The position numbers were made by a program, and so were the translations under genes. DNA of 64,000 bases, from contig NC_030679.2 of NCBI RefSeq assembly GCF_000004195.4, positions 153,471,374-153,535,373 on the forward strand. The letters run 5' to 3'. The DNA is from Xenopus tropicalis. Its lineage: Eukaryota > Chordata > Amphibia > Anura > Pipidae. The notes under the pieces are model-generated. The model was not told the origin of the DNA, did not search any database, and was given only the letters and a program-made list of their open reading frames with translations. Shown here piece after piece: positions 32,640 through 44,136 of this stretch (its first letter is position 1; every line of letters begins with the position of its first letter).

Positions 32640-32880
32640 GAGCCCGGCCCCACCTGCGTACCCGCCTTATATACCTGAGTCTAACCGCCAGAAGGATTTC
32701 ACTGGCCGCACAGCTGTCCGTCACACAACAGCGCCCTTCCATTGGGAGATCTTCCGATTGGCTCCGCCTTTCACTCTTATGATTGGTTCTGCGCAGGGAA
32801 GGCGGGAATTACAAATCCTCAGACGCAACCGCCACACGCGTGGCGCAGGTAAGGTGGGAAAGCTTTGCAAGCTGATTGGC
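32640..32880 (-). promoter_or_regulatory. ybx2: ybx2 promoter: TATA box and CCAAT/Y-box cluster
   Basis: Read on the minus strand, a TATATAA box (32667-32673) lies about 95 bp upstream of the start codon, predicting transcription from about 32640. Upstream are inverted CCAAT boxes (ATTGG on the plus strand at 32741, 32757, 32782 and 32875). The one at 32872-32880 reads CTGATTGGC and fits the Y-box core, the element bound by the protein this gene encodes. Spacing is typical of a TATA-type germ-cell promoter; activity is inferred. Confidence 0.7.
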
Positions 32881-32889
32881 TGCGGCCAG

Positions 32890-33630
32890 ACATGTGACGC
32901 CAAGATGTCCCCGCCCCCTCCTGTCAGGCCAATAACCTCTTCCTCAGAGCCTGAGGCCCGCCCTTTTCCCTCTGAATGGATATTATGGGTGTGTCTGCTG
33001 CCCCTCAGCGCATTAAAGGGAAACTAAACCCTGCTAATAAATTGTATTTGTCTCAGTGAAACACAGGGGCACTAAGGGGGTCTCACCCATCAACATATTA
33101 TTGTACTTGTGCCACATTGATCTTCCTTATTGCCCTCAGCTAGAGAAATGCCCCATGAGTCGGACTCGGCACTTCCTGTGGGAGGGGCCCCATGGGGCAA
33201 GATCCCTTCTCAACAACCACTTTGGGGCACCAGCAGTTCACATGGAGTAGGGGGTACTGCCCCTCCCCACTTTGCCCATCAGGGGCGGAGCTTCATTTAG
33301 AGTGAGATTCTGATGCCCTACCTGCCCCACATTGCCCCCAGATGACTCAATCGGTGCTGGAATTGGGGCAGGGAGAATAATGGGCTGGGCTTACTGAAGT
33401 GGGCATGATGCCCGGCTGTGCCACCTGCCCCAACAGCCCCGGGGGCAGAACAAAATGGTGCCGCCCACAGAAAAAGGGAAAGTTAAAATAAACCGTAGAT
33501 TTCTTCTTATTGATTTACATGAGGGTCCTGCCAAATGTTACCCTAGATGGGTACTAGCGGGGCCCCTATACTGGTGGGCCCTGGGCAAATGCCCCCTTTG
33601 CCCCTTTATTGAAACTGCCCTGGTCCCATC
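32890..33630. other. Intergenic sequence between ybx2 and gps2
   Basis: No exon is recognised. At 33013 TTAAAGGGAAACTAAACCC has the form of a frog TTAA-type MITE terminus without a visible partner. The rest looks like unique intergenic sequence. Confidence 0.5.
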
Positions 33631-33634
33631 ACTT

Positions 33635-33860
33635 TTTTTTCCCCCCCAAATAATATCTTTATTGAACAACAAGACATACAAAAATAGCACTGGTAGAAAA
33701 TGAATGCCGGTGATACTAAGAGTCCAAACCCTGAGAAGTTCTGTATGGTTGAGAGTCTTGGGGAATTTACTAGGGGGCAGTAGCTGTCGGGGGGGGGGGG
33801 TCACCTGGGGCAAAGGGGACTGGGGTACCAAGGCAGTCTGTCCAGTATCTCCAGATTTGC
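33635..33860 (-). mobile_element. Possible retrotransposon 3' end
   Basis: On the minus strand, unique-looking sequence leads to AATAAA (33658-33663), then GATATTATTTGGGGGGGAAA and a short A run, as at the 3' end of a poly(A)-type retrotransposon. No coding remnant is visible in the short piece before the poly-C array. Confidence 0.35.
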
Positions 33861-33879
33861 ATATGTCCGGTTCCTGCCT

Positions 33880-36800
33880 CCAACCAGAACCCCCCCACAC
33901 TGCACTCTACGGTTCCTGCCTCCAACCAGAACCCCCCACACTGCACTCTACGGTTCCTGCCTCCAACCAGAACCCCCCCACACTGCACTCTACGGTTCCT
34001 GCCTCCAACCAGAACCCCCCCACTGCACTCTACGGTTCCTGCCTCCAACCAGAACCCCCCACACTGCACTCTACGGTTCCTGCCTCCAACCAGAACCCCC
34101 CCCCCACACTGCACTCTACGGTTCCTGCCTCCAACCAGAACCCCCCACACTGCACTCTACGGTTCCTGCCTCCAACCAGAACCCCCCACACTGCACTCTA
34201 CGGTTCCTGCCTCCAACCAGAACCCCCCCCCCCCACACTGCACTCTACGGTTCCTGCCTCCAACCAGAACCCCCCCACACTGCACTCTACGGTTCCTGCC
34301 TCCAACCAGAACCCCCCCACACTGCACTCTACGGTTCCTGCCTCCAACCAGAACCCCCCCCCCCACACTGCACTCTACGGTTCCTGCCTCCAACCAGAAC
34401 CCCCCCACACTGCACTCTACGGTTCCTGCCTCCAACCAGAACCCCCCCACACTGCACTCTACGGTTCCTGCCTCCAACCAGAACCCCCCCACACTGCACT
34501 CTACGGTTCCTGCCTCCAACCAGAACCCCCCCCCCCCCCCCACACTGCACTCTACGGTTCCTGCCTCCAACCAGAACCCCCCCACACTGCACTCTACGGT
34601 TCCTGCCTCCAACCAGAACCCCCCCCCACACACACTGCACTCTACGGTTCCTGCCTCCAACCAGAACCCCCCCCACACTGCACTCTACGGTTCCTGCCTC
34701 CAACCAGAACCCCCCCCCCCCCACACACACTGCACTCTACGGTTCCTGCCTCCAACCAGAACCCCCCCCCCACACTGCACTCTACGGTTCCTGCCTCCAA
34801 CCAGAACCCCCCCACACTGCACTCTACGGTTCCTGCCTCCAACCAGAACCCCCCCCCCACACTGCACTCTACGGTTCCTGCCTCCAACCAGAACCCCCCC
34901 CACACTGCACTCTACGGTTCCTGCCTCCAACCAGAACCCCCCCCCACACTGCACTCTACGGTTCCTGCCTCCAACCAGAACCCCCCCCAAACTGCACTCT
35001 ACGGTTCCTGCCTCCAACCAGAACCCCCCCACACTGCACTCTACGGTTCCTGCCTCCAACCAGAACCCCCCCCCCCCCACACTGCACTCTACGGTTCCTG
35101 CCTCCAACCAGAACCCTCCCACACTGCACTCTACGGTTCCTGCCTCCAACCAGAACCCCCCCCCAAACTGCACTCTACGGTTCCTGCCTCCAACCAGAAC
35201 CCCCCCCACACTGCACTCTACGGTTCCTGCCTCCAACCAGAACCCCCCCCACACTGCACTCTACGGTTCCTGCCTCCAACCAGAACCCCCCCACACTGCA
35301 CTCTACGGTTCCTGCCTCCAACCAGAACCCCCCCACACTGCACTCTACGGTTCCTGCCTCCAACCAGAAACCCCCCCACACTGCACTCTACGGTTCCTGC
35401 CTCCAACCAGAACCCCCCCCCCCCCCCCCACACTGCACTCTACGGTTCCTGCCTCCAACCAGAACCCCCCCACACTGCACTCTACGGTTCCTGCCTCCAA
35501 CCAGAACCCCCCCACACTGCACTCTACGGTTCCTGCCTCCAACCAGAACCCCCCCCCCCACACACACTGCACTCTACGGTTCCTGCCTCCAACCAGAACC
35601 CCCCCCCCACACTGCACTCTACGGTTCCTGCCTCCAACCAGAACCCCCCCCACACACACACACTGCACTCTACGGTTCCTGCCTCCAACCAGAAACCCCC
35701 CCACACTGCACTCTACGGTTCCTGCCTCCAACCAGAACCCCCCCCCACACACTGCACTCTACGGTTCCTGCCTCCAACCAGAACCCCCCCCCCACACTGC
35801 ACTCTACGGTTCCTGCCTCCAACCAGAACCCCCCCACACTGCACTCTACGGTTCCTGCCTCCAACCAGAACCCCCCCCCCCACACTGCACTCTACGGTTC
35901 CTGCCTCCAACCAGAACCCCCCCACACTGCACTCTACGGTTCCTGCCTCCAACCAGAACCCCCCCCCACACTGCACTCTACGGTTCCTGCCTCCAACCAG
36001 AACCCCCCCAAACTGCACTCTACGGTTCCTGCCTCCAACCAGAACCCCCCCCCCCACACTGCACTCTACGGTTCCTGCCTCCAACCAGAACCCCCCCCCC
36101 CCCCACTGCACTCTACGGTTCCTGCCTCCAACCAGAACCCCCCCACACTGCACTCTACGGTTCCTGCCTCCAACCAGAACCCCCCCCCCAAACTGCACTC
36201 TACGGTTCCTGCCTCCAACCAGAACCCCCCCCACACTGCACTCTACGGTTCCTGCCTCCAACCAGAACCCCCCCACACTGCACTCTACGGTTCCTGCCTC
36301 CAACCAGAACCCCCCCACACACTGCACTCTACGGTTCCTGCCTCCAACCAGAACCCCCCCCCACACTGCACTCTACGGTTCCTGCCTCCAACCAGAACCC
36401 CCCCCACACTGCACTCTACGGTTCCTGCCTCCAACCAGAACCCCCCCCACACTGCACTCTACGGTTCCTGCCTCCAACCAGAACCCCCCCACACTCTGCA
36501 CTCTACGGTTCCTGCCTCCAACCAGAACCCCCCCCCACACTGCACTCTACGGTTCCTGCCTCCAACCAGAACCCCCCCCACACTGCACTCTACGGTTCCT
36601 GCCTCCAACCAGAACCCCCCCACACTCTGCACTCTACGGTTCCTGCCTCCAACCAGAACCCCCCCACACTCTGCACTCTACGGTTCCTGCCTCCAACCAG
36701 AACCCCCCCCCCACACTGCACTCTACGGTAACTGCCTCCAACCAGAACCCCCCCCCCCACACTGCACTCTACGGTTCCTGCCTCCAACCAGAACCCCCCC

Positions 36801-37220
36801 CCCCCACACTGCACTCTACGGTTCCTGCCTCCAACCAGAACCCCCCCACACACTGCACTCTACGGTTCCTGCCTCCAACCAGAACCCCCCCCCCCACACT
36901 GCACTCTACGGTAACTGCCTCCAACCAGAACCCCCCCCCCCACACTGCACTCTACGGTTCCTGCCTCCAACCAGAACCCCCCCCACACTGCACTCTACGG
37001 TTCCTGCCTCCAACCAGAACCCCCCCCACACTGCACTCTACGGTTCCTGCCTCCAACCAGACCCCCCCACGGCACTGTCCGGTTCCTACTTCCAACCAGA
37101 ACCCCCCCCACCCAACACTGCACTCTACTGTTCCTGCCTCCAACCAGACCCCCCCACGGCACTGTCCGGTTCCTACTTCCAACCAGAACCCACCCCACAC
37201 TGCACTCTACGGTTCCTACC
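33880..37220. repeat. Poly-C minisatellite (unit about 43 bp) in ybx2-gps2 intergenic region
   Basis: About 77 copies of CACTGCACTCTACGGTTCCT plus GCCTCCAACCAGAA, ending in a C run of 6 to about 15. C-run length varies from unit to unit, so reading frames drift without meeting stops; this creates a 1173-codon plus-strand open frame and many minus-strand ones, none credible. G tracts on the minus strand recur every ~43 bp. The last four units before 37220 are diverged (ACGGCACTGTCCGGTTCCTA). The right third (from about 35911) is part of the tandem duplication. Confidence 0.97.
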
Positions 37221-37527
37221 TCTAAACCTGAAGCTGTTAGAGTGTAAGCTCTTGTGACTAGTGCTCTCTGACCCTATTTTTACTCTCTAACCCATGTTGT
37301 TAAAAGACTGTACAATCCTATTGGTTATAAATGAATATACACACGCCCACTTGGCCAAACCAGAGAGTGTTGGTGGGCGAGGCTTATTACATCAGTGGGT
37401 GTGGCTTACTCAAGTTATTCTTCAAGTGGGTGTGGCAAAACCTAAGTGTAAAAGAGTGGGTGTGGCTATCCATGATAGGCCACGCCTGTAATAAAGAAGT
37501 ACACTCGGCCAGGCTGGGTAGAAGCAC

Positions 37528-37533
37528 TTTATT
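37528..37533 (-). terminator. gps2: gps2 poly(A) signal, copy A
   Basis: AATAAA on the minus strand (CACTGAATAAAGTGCTTC), 346 nt after the terminal-exon stop of copy A. The identical signal of copy B is at 43702-43707. Confidence 0.8.
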
Positions 37534-37878
37534 CAGTGTAAGACCCTCATCTGCATGGAGACCGTGGGTCTGGGGGTGCAGAGCTCACAGAGAGGGGGTG
37601 TCAGGAGATACCAGGTAAACTCCCGGGGGCCCTCCTGCTTCTAACCATCAGTCCCTATATCTGTATGGGAAGCAGGAGGCTACAGGGAAGAATAAATGGC
37701 GGAAAGGGAAGAGACTTGGGTACTTGAGGGTGGGGGAGAGTGGGCCAATGGGGTTCTTCGCTGGTCCCTTGGCACCCCAGTCCGACACGGCACAGACGTA
37801 GGCAAGAAGTGAGACGCTGGGGGACAGAGAGAGGGACAAACTCCTGCCCAATCAGGAGTCAGTAGGAGCCTGGAGCCA

Positions 37879-37962
37879 TTATTTGTGGTAAAAGCGCTGG
37901 TTCTGTCCATGTTGCATGAAGGGGAGACGGGGGTTCTGCTGGGGGGAAGCCTGGAACCCAGA
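37879..37962 (-). CDS. gps2: gps2 terminal exon, copy A (duplicate)
   Basis: Acceptor CTCTCTCTCAG, 84 bp encoding SGFQASPQQNPRLPF, then MQHGQNQRFYHK and TAA (37879-37881). The PRLPF...QNQRFYHK end is the conserved GPS2 C-terminus. It is identical in protein sequence to the copy at 44053-44136. Being farther from the upstream exons, it can be reached only if copy B is skipped or read through. It is either a spare alternative last exon or an inert duplicate. Confidence 0.85.
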   Translation of the reverse strand, partial: SGFQASPQQNPRLPFMQHGQNQRFYHK

Positions 37963-38054
37963 CTGAGAGAGAGAGAGAGAAATTAGTGCGAAGCTCCACC
38001 CACTGCGCCATCATTCTGCCACTTAAGTACCCTCCTTACCCAGCTGGCATAGTA

Positions 38055-40012
38055 ATGGGGGGCAGGCTTAGTATGGCAGCTAATGGGGGCACTCACACAG
38101 GGGCAGGCTTAGTATGGCAGCTAATGGGGGGCACTCACACAGGGGCAGGCTTAGTATGGCAGCTAATGGGGGGCACTCACACAGGGGCAGGCTTAGTATG
38201 GCAGCTAATGGGGGCACTCACACAGGGGCAGGCTTAGTATGGCAGCTAATGGGGGCAGCTAATGGGGGCACTCACACAGGGGCAGGCTTAGTATGGCAGC
38301 TAATGGGGGGCACTCACACAGGGGCAGGCTTAGTATGGCAGCTAATGGGGGCAGCTAATGGGGGCACTCACACAGGGGCAGGCTTAGTATGGCAGCTAAT
38401 GGGGGGCACTCACACAGGGGCAGGCTTAGTATGGCAGCTAATGGGGGGCACACACACAGGGGCAGGCTTAGTATGGCAGCTAATGGGGGCACTCACACAG
38501 GGGCAGGCTTAGTATGGCAGCTAATGGGGGCAGCTAATGGGGCAGCTAATGGGGGGCACTCACACAGGGGCAGGCTTAGTATGGCAGCTAATGGGGGGCA
38601 CTCACACAGGGGCAGGCTTAGTATGGCAGCTAATGGGGGGCACTCACACAGGGGCAGGCTTAGTATGGCAGCTAATGGGGGGCACTCACACAGGGGCAGG
38701 CTTATTATGGCAGCTAATGGGGGGCACTCACACAGGGCAGGCTTAGTATGGCAGCTAATGGGGGCACTCACACAGGGGCAGGCTTAGTATGGCAGCTAAT
38801 GGGGGGCACTCACACAGGGGCAGGCTTAGTATGGCAGCTAATGGGGGCAGCTAATGGGGGCACTCACACAGGGGCAGGCTTAGTATGGCAGCTAATGGGG
38901 GCACTCACACAGGGGCAGGCTTAGTATGGCAGCTAATGGGGGGCACTCACACAGGGGCAGGCTTAGTATGGCAGCTAATGGGGGCAGCTAATGGGGGCAC
39001 TCACACAGGGGCAGGCTTAGTATGGCAGCTAATGGGGGCACTCACACAGGGGCAGGCTTAGTATGGCAGCTAATGGGGGCACTCACACAGGGGCAGGCTT
39101 AGTATGGCAGCTAATGGGGGGCACTCACACAGGGGCAGGCTTAGTATGGCAGCTAATGGGGGTACTCACACAGGGGCAGGCTTAGTATGGCAGCTAATGG
39201 GGGCACTCACACAGGGGCAGGCTTAGTATGGCAGCTAATGGGGGCACTCACACAGGGGCAGGCTTAGTATGGCAGCTAATGGGGGCACTCACACAGGGGC
39301 AGGCTTAGTATGGCAGCTAATGGGGGCACTCACACAGGGGCAGGCTTAGTATGGCAGCTAATGGGGGCACTCACACAGGGGCAGGCTTAGTATGGCAGCT
39401 AATGGGGGCCACTCACACAGGGGCAGGCTTAGTATGGCAGCTAATGGGGGGCACTCACACAGGGGCAGGCTTAGTATGGCAGCTAATGGGGGGCACTCAC
39501 ACAGGGGCAGGCTTAGTATGGCAGCTAATGGGGGGCACTCACACAGGGCAGGCTTAGTATGGCAGCTAATGGGGGCACTCACACAGGGGCAGGCTTAGTA
39601 TGGCAGCTAATGGGGGCACTCACACAGGGGCAGGCTTAGTATGGCAGCTAATGGGGGGCACTCACACAGGGGCAGGCTTAGTATGGCAGCTAATGGGGGC
39701 ACTCACACAGGGGCAGGCTTAGTATGGCAGCTAATGGGGGCACTCACACAGGGGCAGGCTTAGTATGGCAGCTAATGGGGGGCACTCACACAGGGGCAGG
39801 CTTAGTATGGCAGCTAATGGGGGGCACTCACACAGGGGCAGGCTTAGTATGGCAGCTAATGGGGGCACTCACACAGGGGCAGGCTTAGTATGGCAGCTAA
39901 TGGGGGGCACTCACACAGGGGCAGGCTTAGTATGGCAGCTAATGGGGGCACTCACACAGGGGCAGGCTTAGTATGGCAGCTAATGGGGGCACTCACACAG
40001 GGGCACCAAGCA
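38055..40012. repeat. 42-bp minisatellite, copy A, in last gps2 intron
   Basis: About 46 copies of a 41-42-bp unit (GCAGCTAATGGGGGGCACTC then ACACAGGGGCAGGCTTAGTATG). Local extra copies of GCAGCTAATGGGG occur, and G runs of 4-6 vary. It is about 370 bp longer than the array in copy B. Confidence 0.96.
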
Positions 40013-40047
40013 CCAGCCCAGGGAAACCATGGAGGCGGGAATCTTAC

Positions 40048-40131
40048 CGTGTGCGGCTGCTGAGGGGGCGTCCCATGGGGGTACCCGCCGGGGGAGGCGG
40101 AGCGGGAAGGGTGGGTGTAGGACAGGGCAGA
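40048..40131 (-). CDS. gps2: Candidate gps2 exon, copy A (duplicate)
   Basis: Same 84-bp exon-like segment as 45852-45935: acceptor TTCTCTCTGCAG, donor GTAAGA, phase 0-0, encoding SALSYTHPSRSASPGGYPHG then TPPQQPHT. It lies upstream of terminal exon copy A in the same order as in copy B. Confidence 0.5.
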
Positions 40132-40424
40132 CTGCAGAGAGAACACAACAGAGGCATTTAGTATGGGAGGCAAATAAATATATGGGGTAAAGAGGTGGCA
40201 CAGGGCACAAGGAGGTTTAGGAAAGTGGAGCAAAATGGGGTATTTGGGGTAAAACCAGGAGAGTGGGTGTAGAATAGAAATGAGGTAGAGATAAGAGGGC
40301 GGAGCAATGAAGAAGAGACTGACAGTTGGGGAGAGAAGTGCCACACACTCCTACTACTGGAGGAACTGAGAGCCAATAAGCACGTGCCGATACATGTCTA
40401 AATGGCTATTGGTGGATGTCCATG

Positions 40425-41755
40425 TGGGTGGGACAGGAACTCCGTATGGTTGGCTTAGGTGGGACTCTCAGTATGTGGGGATGGGCCGCCGTGCCATGTG
40501 ACAGGAACTCCGTATGGTTGGCTTAGGTGGGACTCTCAGTATGTGGGGATGGGCCGCCGTGCCATGTGACAGGAACTCCGTATGGTTGGCTTAGGTGGGA
40601 CTCTCAGTATGTGGGGATGGGCCGCCGTGCCATGTGACAGGAACTCCGTATGGTTGGCTTAGGCGGGACTCTCATTATGTGGGGATGGGCCGCCGTGCCA
40701 TGTGACAGGAACTCCGTATGGTTGGCTTAGGCGGGACTCTCATTATGTGGGGATGGGCCGCCGTGCCATGTGACAGGAACTCCGTATGGGTTGGCTTAGG
40801 TGGGACTCTCAGTATGTGGGGATGGGCCGCAGTGCCATGTGACAGGAACTCCGTATGGTTGGCTTAGGCGGGACTCTCAGTATGTGGGGATGGGCCGCCG
40901 TACCATGTGACAGGAACTCCGTATGGTTGGCTTAGGTGGGACTCTCAGTATGTGGGGATGGGCCGCCGTACCATGTGACAGGAACTCCGTATGGTTGGCT
41001 TAGGTGGGACTCTCAGTATGTGGGGATGGGCCGCCGTGCCATGTGACAGGAACTCCGTATGGTTGGCTTAGGTGGGACTCTCATTATGTGGGGATGGGCC
41101 GCCGTGCCATGTGACAGGAACTCCGTATGGTTGGCTTAGGTGGGACTCTCAGTATGTGGGGATGGGCCGCCGTGCCATGTGACAGGAACTCCGTATGGTT
41201 GGCTTAGGTGGGACTCTCAGTATGTGGGGATGGGCCGCCGTGCCATGTGACAGGAACTCCGTATGGTTGGCTTAGGTGGGACTCTCATTATGTGGGGATG
41301 GGCCGCCGTGCCATGTGACAGGAACTCCGTATGGTTGGCTTAGGTGGGACTCTCAGTATGTGGGGATGGGCGCCGTGCCATGTGACAGGAACTCCGTATG
41401 GTTGGCTTAGGTGGGACTCTCAGTATGTGGGGATGGGCCGCCGTGCCATGTGACAGGAACTCCGTATGGTTGGCTTAGGCGGGACTCTCATTATGTGGGG
41501 ATGGGCCGCCGTGCCATGTGACAGGAACTCCGTATGGTTGGCTTAGGTGGGACTCTCATTATGTGGGGATGGGCCGCCGTGCCATGTGACAGGAACTCCG
41601 TATGGTTGGCTTAGGTGGGACTCTCAGTATGTGGGGATGGGCCGCCGTGCCATGTGACAGGAACTCCGTATGGTTGGCTTAGGCGGGACTCTCAGTATGT
41701 GGGGATGGGCCGCCGTGCCATGTGACAGGAACTCCGTATGGTTGGCTTAGGTGGG
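40425..41755. repeat. 68-bp minisatellite, copy A
   Basis: About 19-20 copies of a 68-bp unit (GTGACAGGAACTCCGTATGG, TTGGCTTAGGTGGGACTCTC, AGTATGTGGGGATGGGCCGC, CGTGCCAT) with very little divergence. Units differ mainly at AGGT/AGGC and CAGT/CATT. It lies in a gps2 intron. Confidence 0.97.
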
Positions 41756-42080
41756 TGGAGTAGGAACTCAGCTGGGATTGTTTAGATGTGAGTTAGAGGA
41801 ACTCCGGGTATTTCAGTTGGGTAAGTAAGGGGGCAGAAACTCAGTGTAGTTGGTTAGTAGTGGGAAGACACTCCATGTAGTTGGTTAGGTGGGTGGCCAA
41901 GCTCCATGTTTGTCCTTGGTGGGTGGGGCAACAATGTCACATGACTTGGTGGATAAGGAAAGTATCCTGATGTTGTTGCCTTAGGTGGGAGGAGAAGAGC
42001 CCCATAGGTGGCAGTTAATAGAAACCTGGTTGGCCCATTTAGCTGAGGGGCTTTAATGGGGGGAGGAGTATTGAGAAGCA

Positions 42081-42084
42081 CCAA
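42081..42084. other. Duplication junction with 4-bp microhomology
   Basis: The end of copy A (GAGAAGCACCAA) runs straight into the poly-C array of copy B (CCAACCAGAACCCC). The parental right edge at 47885 continues CCAAGATGCC, and array units read CTCCAACCAG, so CCAA is shared by both parents at the join. Confidence 0.88.
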
Positions 42085-43395
42085 CCAGAACCCCCCCCCC
42101 ACACTCTACGGTTCCTGCCTCCAACCAGAACCCCCCCCCACACTGCACTCTACGGTTCCTGCCTCCAACCAGAACCCCCCCCAAACTGCACTCTACGGTT
42201 CCTGCCTCCAACCAGAACCCCCCCCCCCACACTGCACTCTACGGTTCCTGCCTCCAACCAGAACCCCCCCCCCCCCACTGCACTCTACGGTTCCTGCCTC
42301 CAACCAGAACCCCCCCACACTGCACTCTACGGTTCCTGCCTCCAACCAGAACCCCCCCCCCAAACTGCACTCTACGGTTCCTGCCTCCAACCAGAACCCC
42401 CCCCACACTGCACTCTACGGTTCCTGCCTCCAACCAGAACCCCCCCACACTGCACTCTACGGTTCCTGCCTCCAACCAGAACCCCCCCACACACTGCACT
42501 CTACGGTTCCTGCCTCCAACCAGAACCCCCCCCCACACTGCACTCTACGGTTCCTGCCTCCAACCAGAACCCCCCCCCACACTGCACTCTACGGTTCCTG
42601 CCTCCAACCAGAACCCCCCCCACACTGCACTCTACGGTTCCTGCCTCCAACCAGAACCCCCCCACACTCTGCACTCTACGGTTCCTGCCTCCAACCAGAA
42701 CCCCCCCCCACACTGCACTCTACGGTTCCTGCCTCCAACCAGAACCCCCCCCACACTGCACTCTACGGTTCCTGCCTCCAACCAGAACCCCCCCACACTC
42801 TGCACTCTACGGTTCCTGCCTCCAACCAGAACCCCCCCACACTCTGCACTCTACGGTTCCTGCCTCCAACCAGAACCCCCCCCCCCACACTGCACTCTAC
42901 GGTAACTGCCTCCAACCAGAACCCCCCCCCCACACTGCACTCTACGGTTCCTGCCTCCAACCAGAACCCCCCCCCCCACACTGCACTCTACGGTTCCTGC
43001 CTCCAACCAGAACCACCCCACACACTGCACTCTACGGTTCCTGCCTCCAACCAGAACCCCCCCCCCCACACTGCACTCTACGGTAACTGCCTCCAACCAG
43101 AACCCCCCCCCCCCCCACACTGCACTCTACGGTTCCTGCCTCCAACCAGAACCCCCCCCACACTGCACTCTACGGTTCCTGCCTCCAACCAGAACCCCCC
43201 CACACTGCACTCTACGGTTCCTGCCTCCAACCAGACCCCCCCACGGCACTGTCCGGTTCCTACTTCCAACCAGAACCCCCCCCACCCAACACTGCACTCT
43301 ACTGTTCCTGCCTCCAACCAGACCCCCCCACGGCACTGTCCGGTTCCTACTTCCAACCAGAACCCACCCCACACTGCACTCTACGGTTCCTACCT
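42085..43395. repeat. Poly-C minisatellite, copy B
   Basis: About 30 copies of the same unit as 33880-37220. It corresponds unit by unit to about 35911-37221, including variants such as AAACTGCAC, ACTCTGCAC and the GGTAACTGCC units (42901 and 43082 against 36727 and 36910). This shows it was copied as a block rather than arising independently. Confidence 0.95.
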
Positions 43396-43701
43396 CTAAA
43401 CCTGAAGCTGTTAGAGTGTAAGCTCTTGTGACTAGTGCTCTCTGACCCTATTTTTACTCTCTAACCCATGTTGTTAAAAGACTGTACAATCCTATTGGTT
43501 ATAAATGAATATACACACGCCCACTTGGCCAAACCAGAGAGTGTTGGTGGGCGAGGCTTATTACATCAGTGGGTGTGGCTTACTCAAGTTATTCTTCAAG
43601 TGGGTGTGGCAAAACCTAAGTGTAAAAGAGTGGGTGTGGCTATCCATGATAGGCCACGCCTGTAATAAAGAAGTACACTCGGCCAGGCTGGGTAGAAGCA
43701 C

Positions 43702-43707
43702 TTTATT
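43702..43707 (-). terminator. gps2: gps2 poly(A) signal, copy B
   Basis: Minus-strand AATAAA in CACTGAATAAAGTGCTTC, 346 nt after the stop of the terminal exon at 44053. This is the likely main 3' end of gps2 mRNA. Confidence 0.82.
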
Positions 43708-44052
43708 CAGTGTAAGACCCTCATCTGCATGGAGACCGTGGGTCTGGGGGTGCAGAGCTCACAGAGAGGGGGTGTCAGGAGATACCAGGTAAACTCCCGG
43801 GGGCCCTCCTGCTTCTAACCATCAGTCCCTATATCTGTATGGGAAGCAGGAGGCTACAGGGAAGAATAAATGGCGGAAAGGGAAGAGACTTGGGTACTTG
43901 AGGGTGGGGGAGAGTGGGCCAATGGGGTTCTTCGCTGGTCCCTTGGCACCCCAGTCCGACACGGCACAGACGTAGGCAAGAAGTGAGACGCTGGGGGACA
44001 GAGAGAGGGACAAACTCCTGCCCAATCAGGAGTCAGTAGGAGCCTGGAGCCA

Positions 44053-44136
44053 TTATTTGTGGTAAAAGCGCTGGTTCTGTCCATGTTGCATGAAGGGGAG
44101 ACGGGGGTTCTGCTGGGGGGAAGCCTGGAACCCAGA
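44053..44136 (-). CDS. gps2: gps2 terminal exon, copy B
   Basis: Acceptor CTCTCTCTCAG, 84 bp, encoding SGFQASPQQNPRLPF, then MQHGQNQRFYHK and TAA (44053-44055). Human GPS2 joins the equivalent of PAK directly to SGF, so this exon can follow 48053 directly or follow the candidate exon at 45852. Confidence 0.95.
   Translation of the reverse strand, partial: SGFQASPQQNPRLPFMQHGQNQRFYHK

Larger units (their letters stand above)
35911..42084. repeat. Tandem duplication, copy A, of the gps2 3' end
   Basis: Copy A of a roughly 6.17-kb unit repeated directly downstream at 42085-47888. It holds part of the poly-C array, the gps2 3' flank and poly(A) signal, the terminal exon (37879-37962), a 42-bp array, the candidate exon at 40048-40131 and a 68-bp array. 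The copies are offset by 6174 bp on the left and 5804 bp on the right; the 370-bp difference comes from contraction of the 42-bp array in copy B. Differences elsewhere are rare (for example one C at about 38030/44205). Confidence 0.93.

Noticed and set aside
32573..32653. Upstream in-frame ATG at 32653 as the ybx2 start
   Set aside because: It lies at or before the transcription start predicted from the TATA box, the extra residues are not FRGY2-like, and the MSEAE start matches the known protein.
33704..37225. A 1173-codon plus-strand open frame rich in Pro, Thr and His
   Set aside because: It is entirely the poly-C minisatellite. C-run length changes shift the frame among three stop-free readings of the same unit, there is no non-repeat domain, and the same reading recurs in copy B.
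37294..37618. Small open frames conserved between the two duplicate copies (37294 and 43468)
   Set aside because: Identity reflects recent duplication, not selection; they overlap the gps2 3' flank and UTR and show no recognisable domain.
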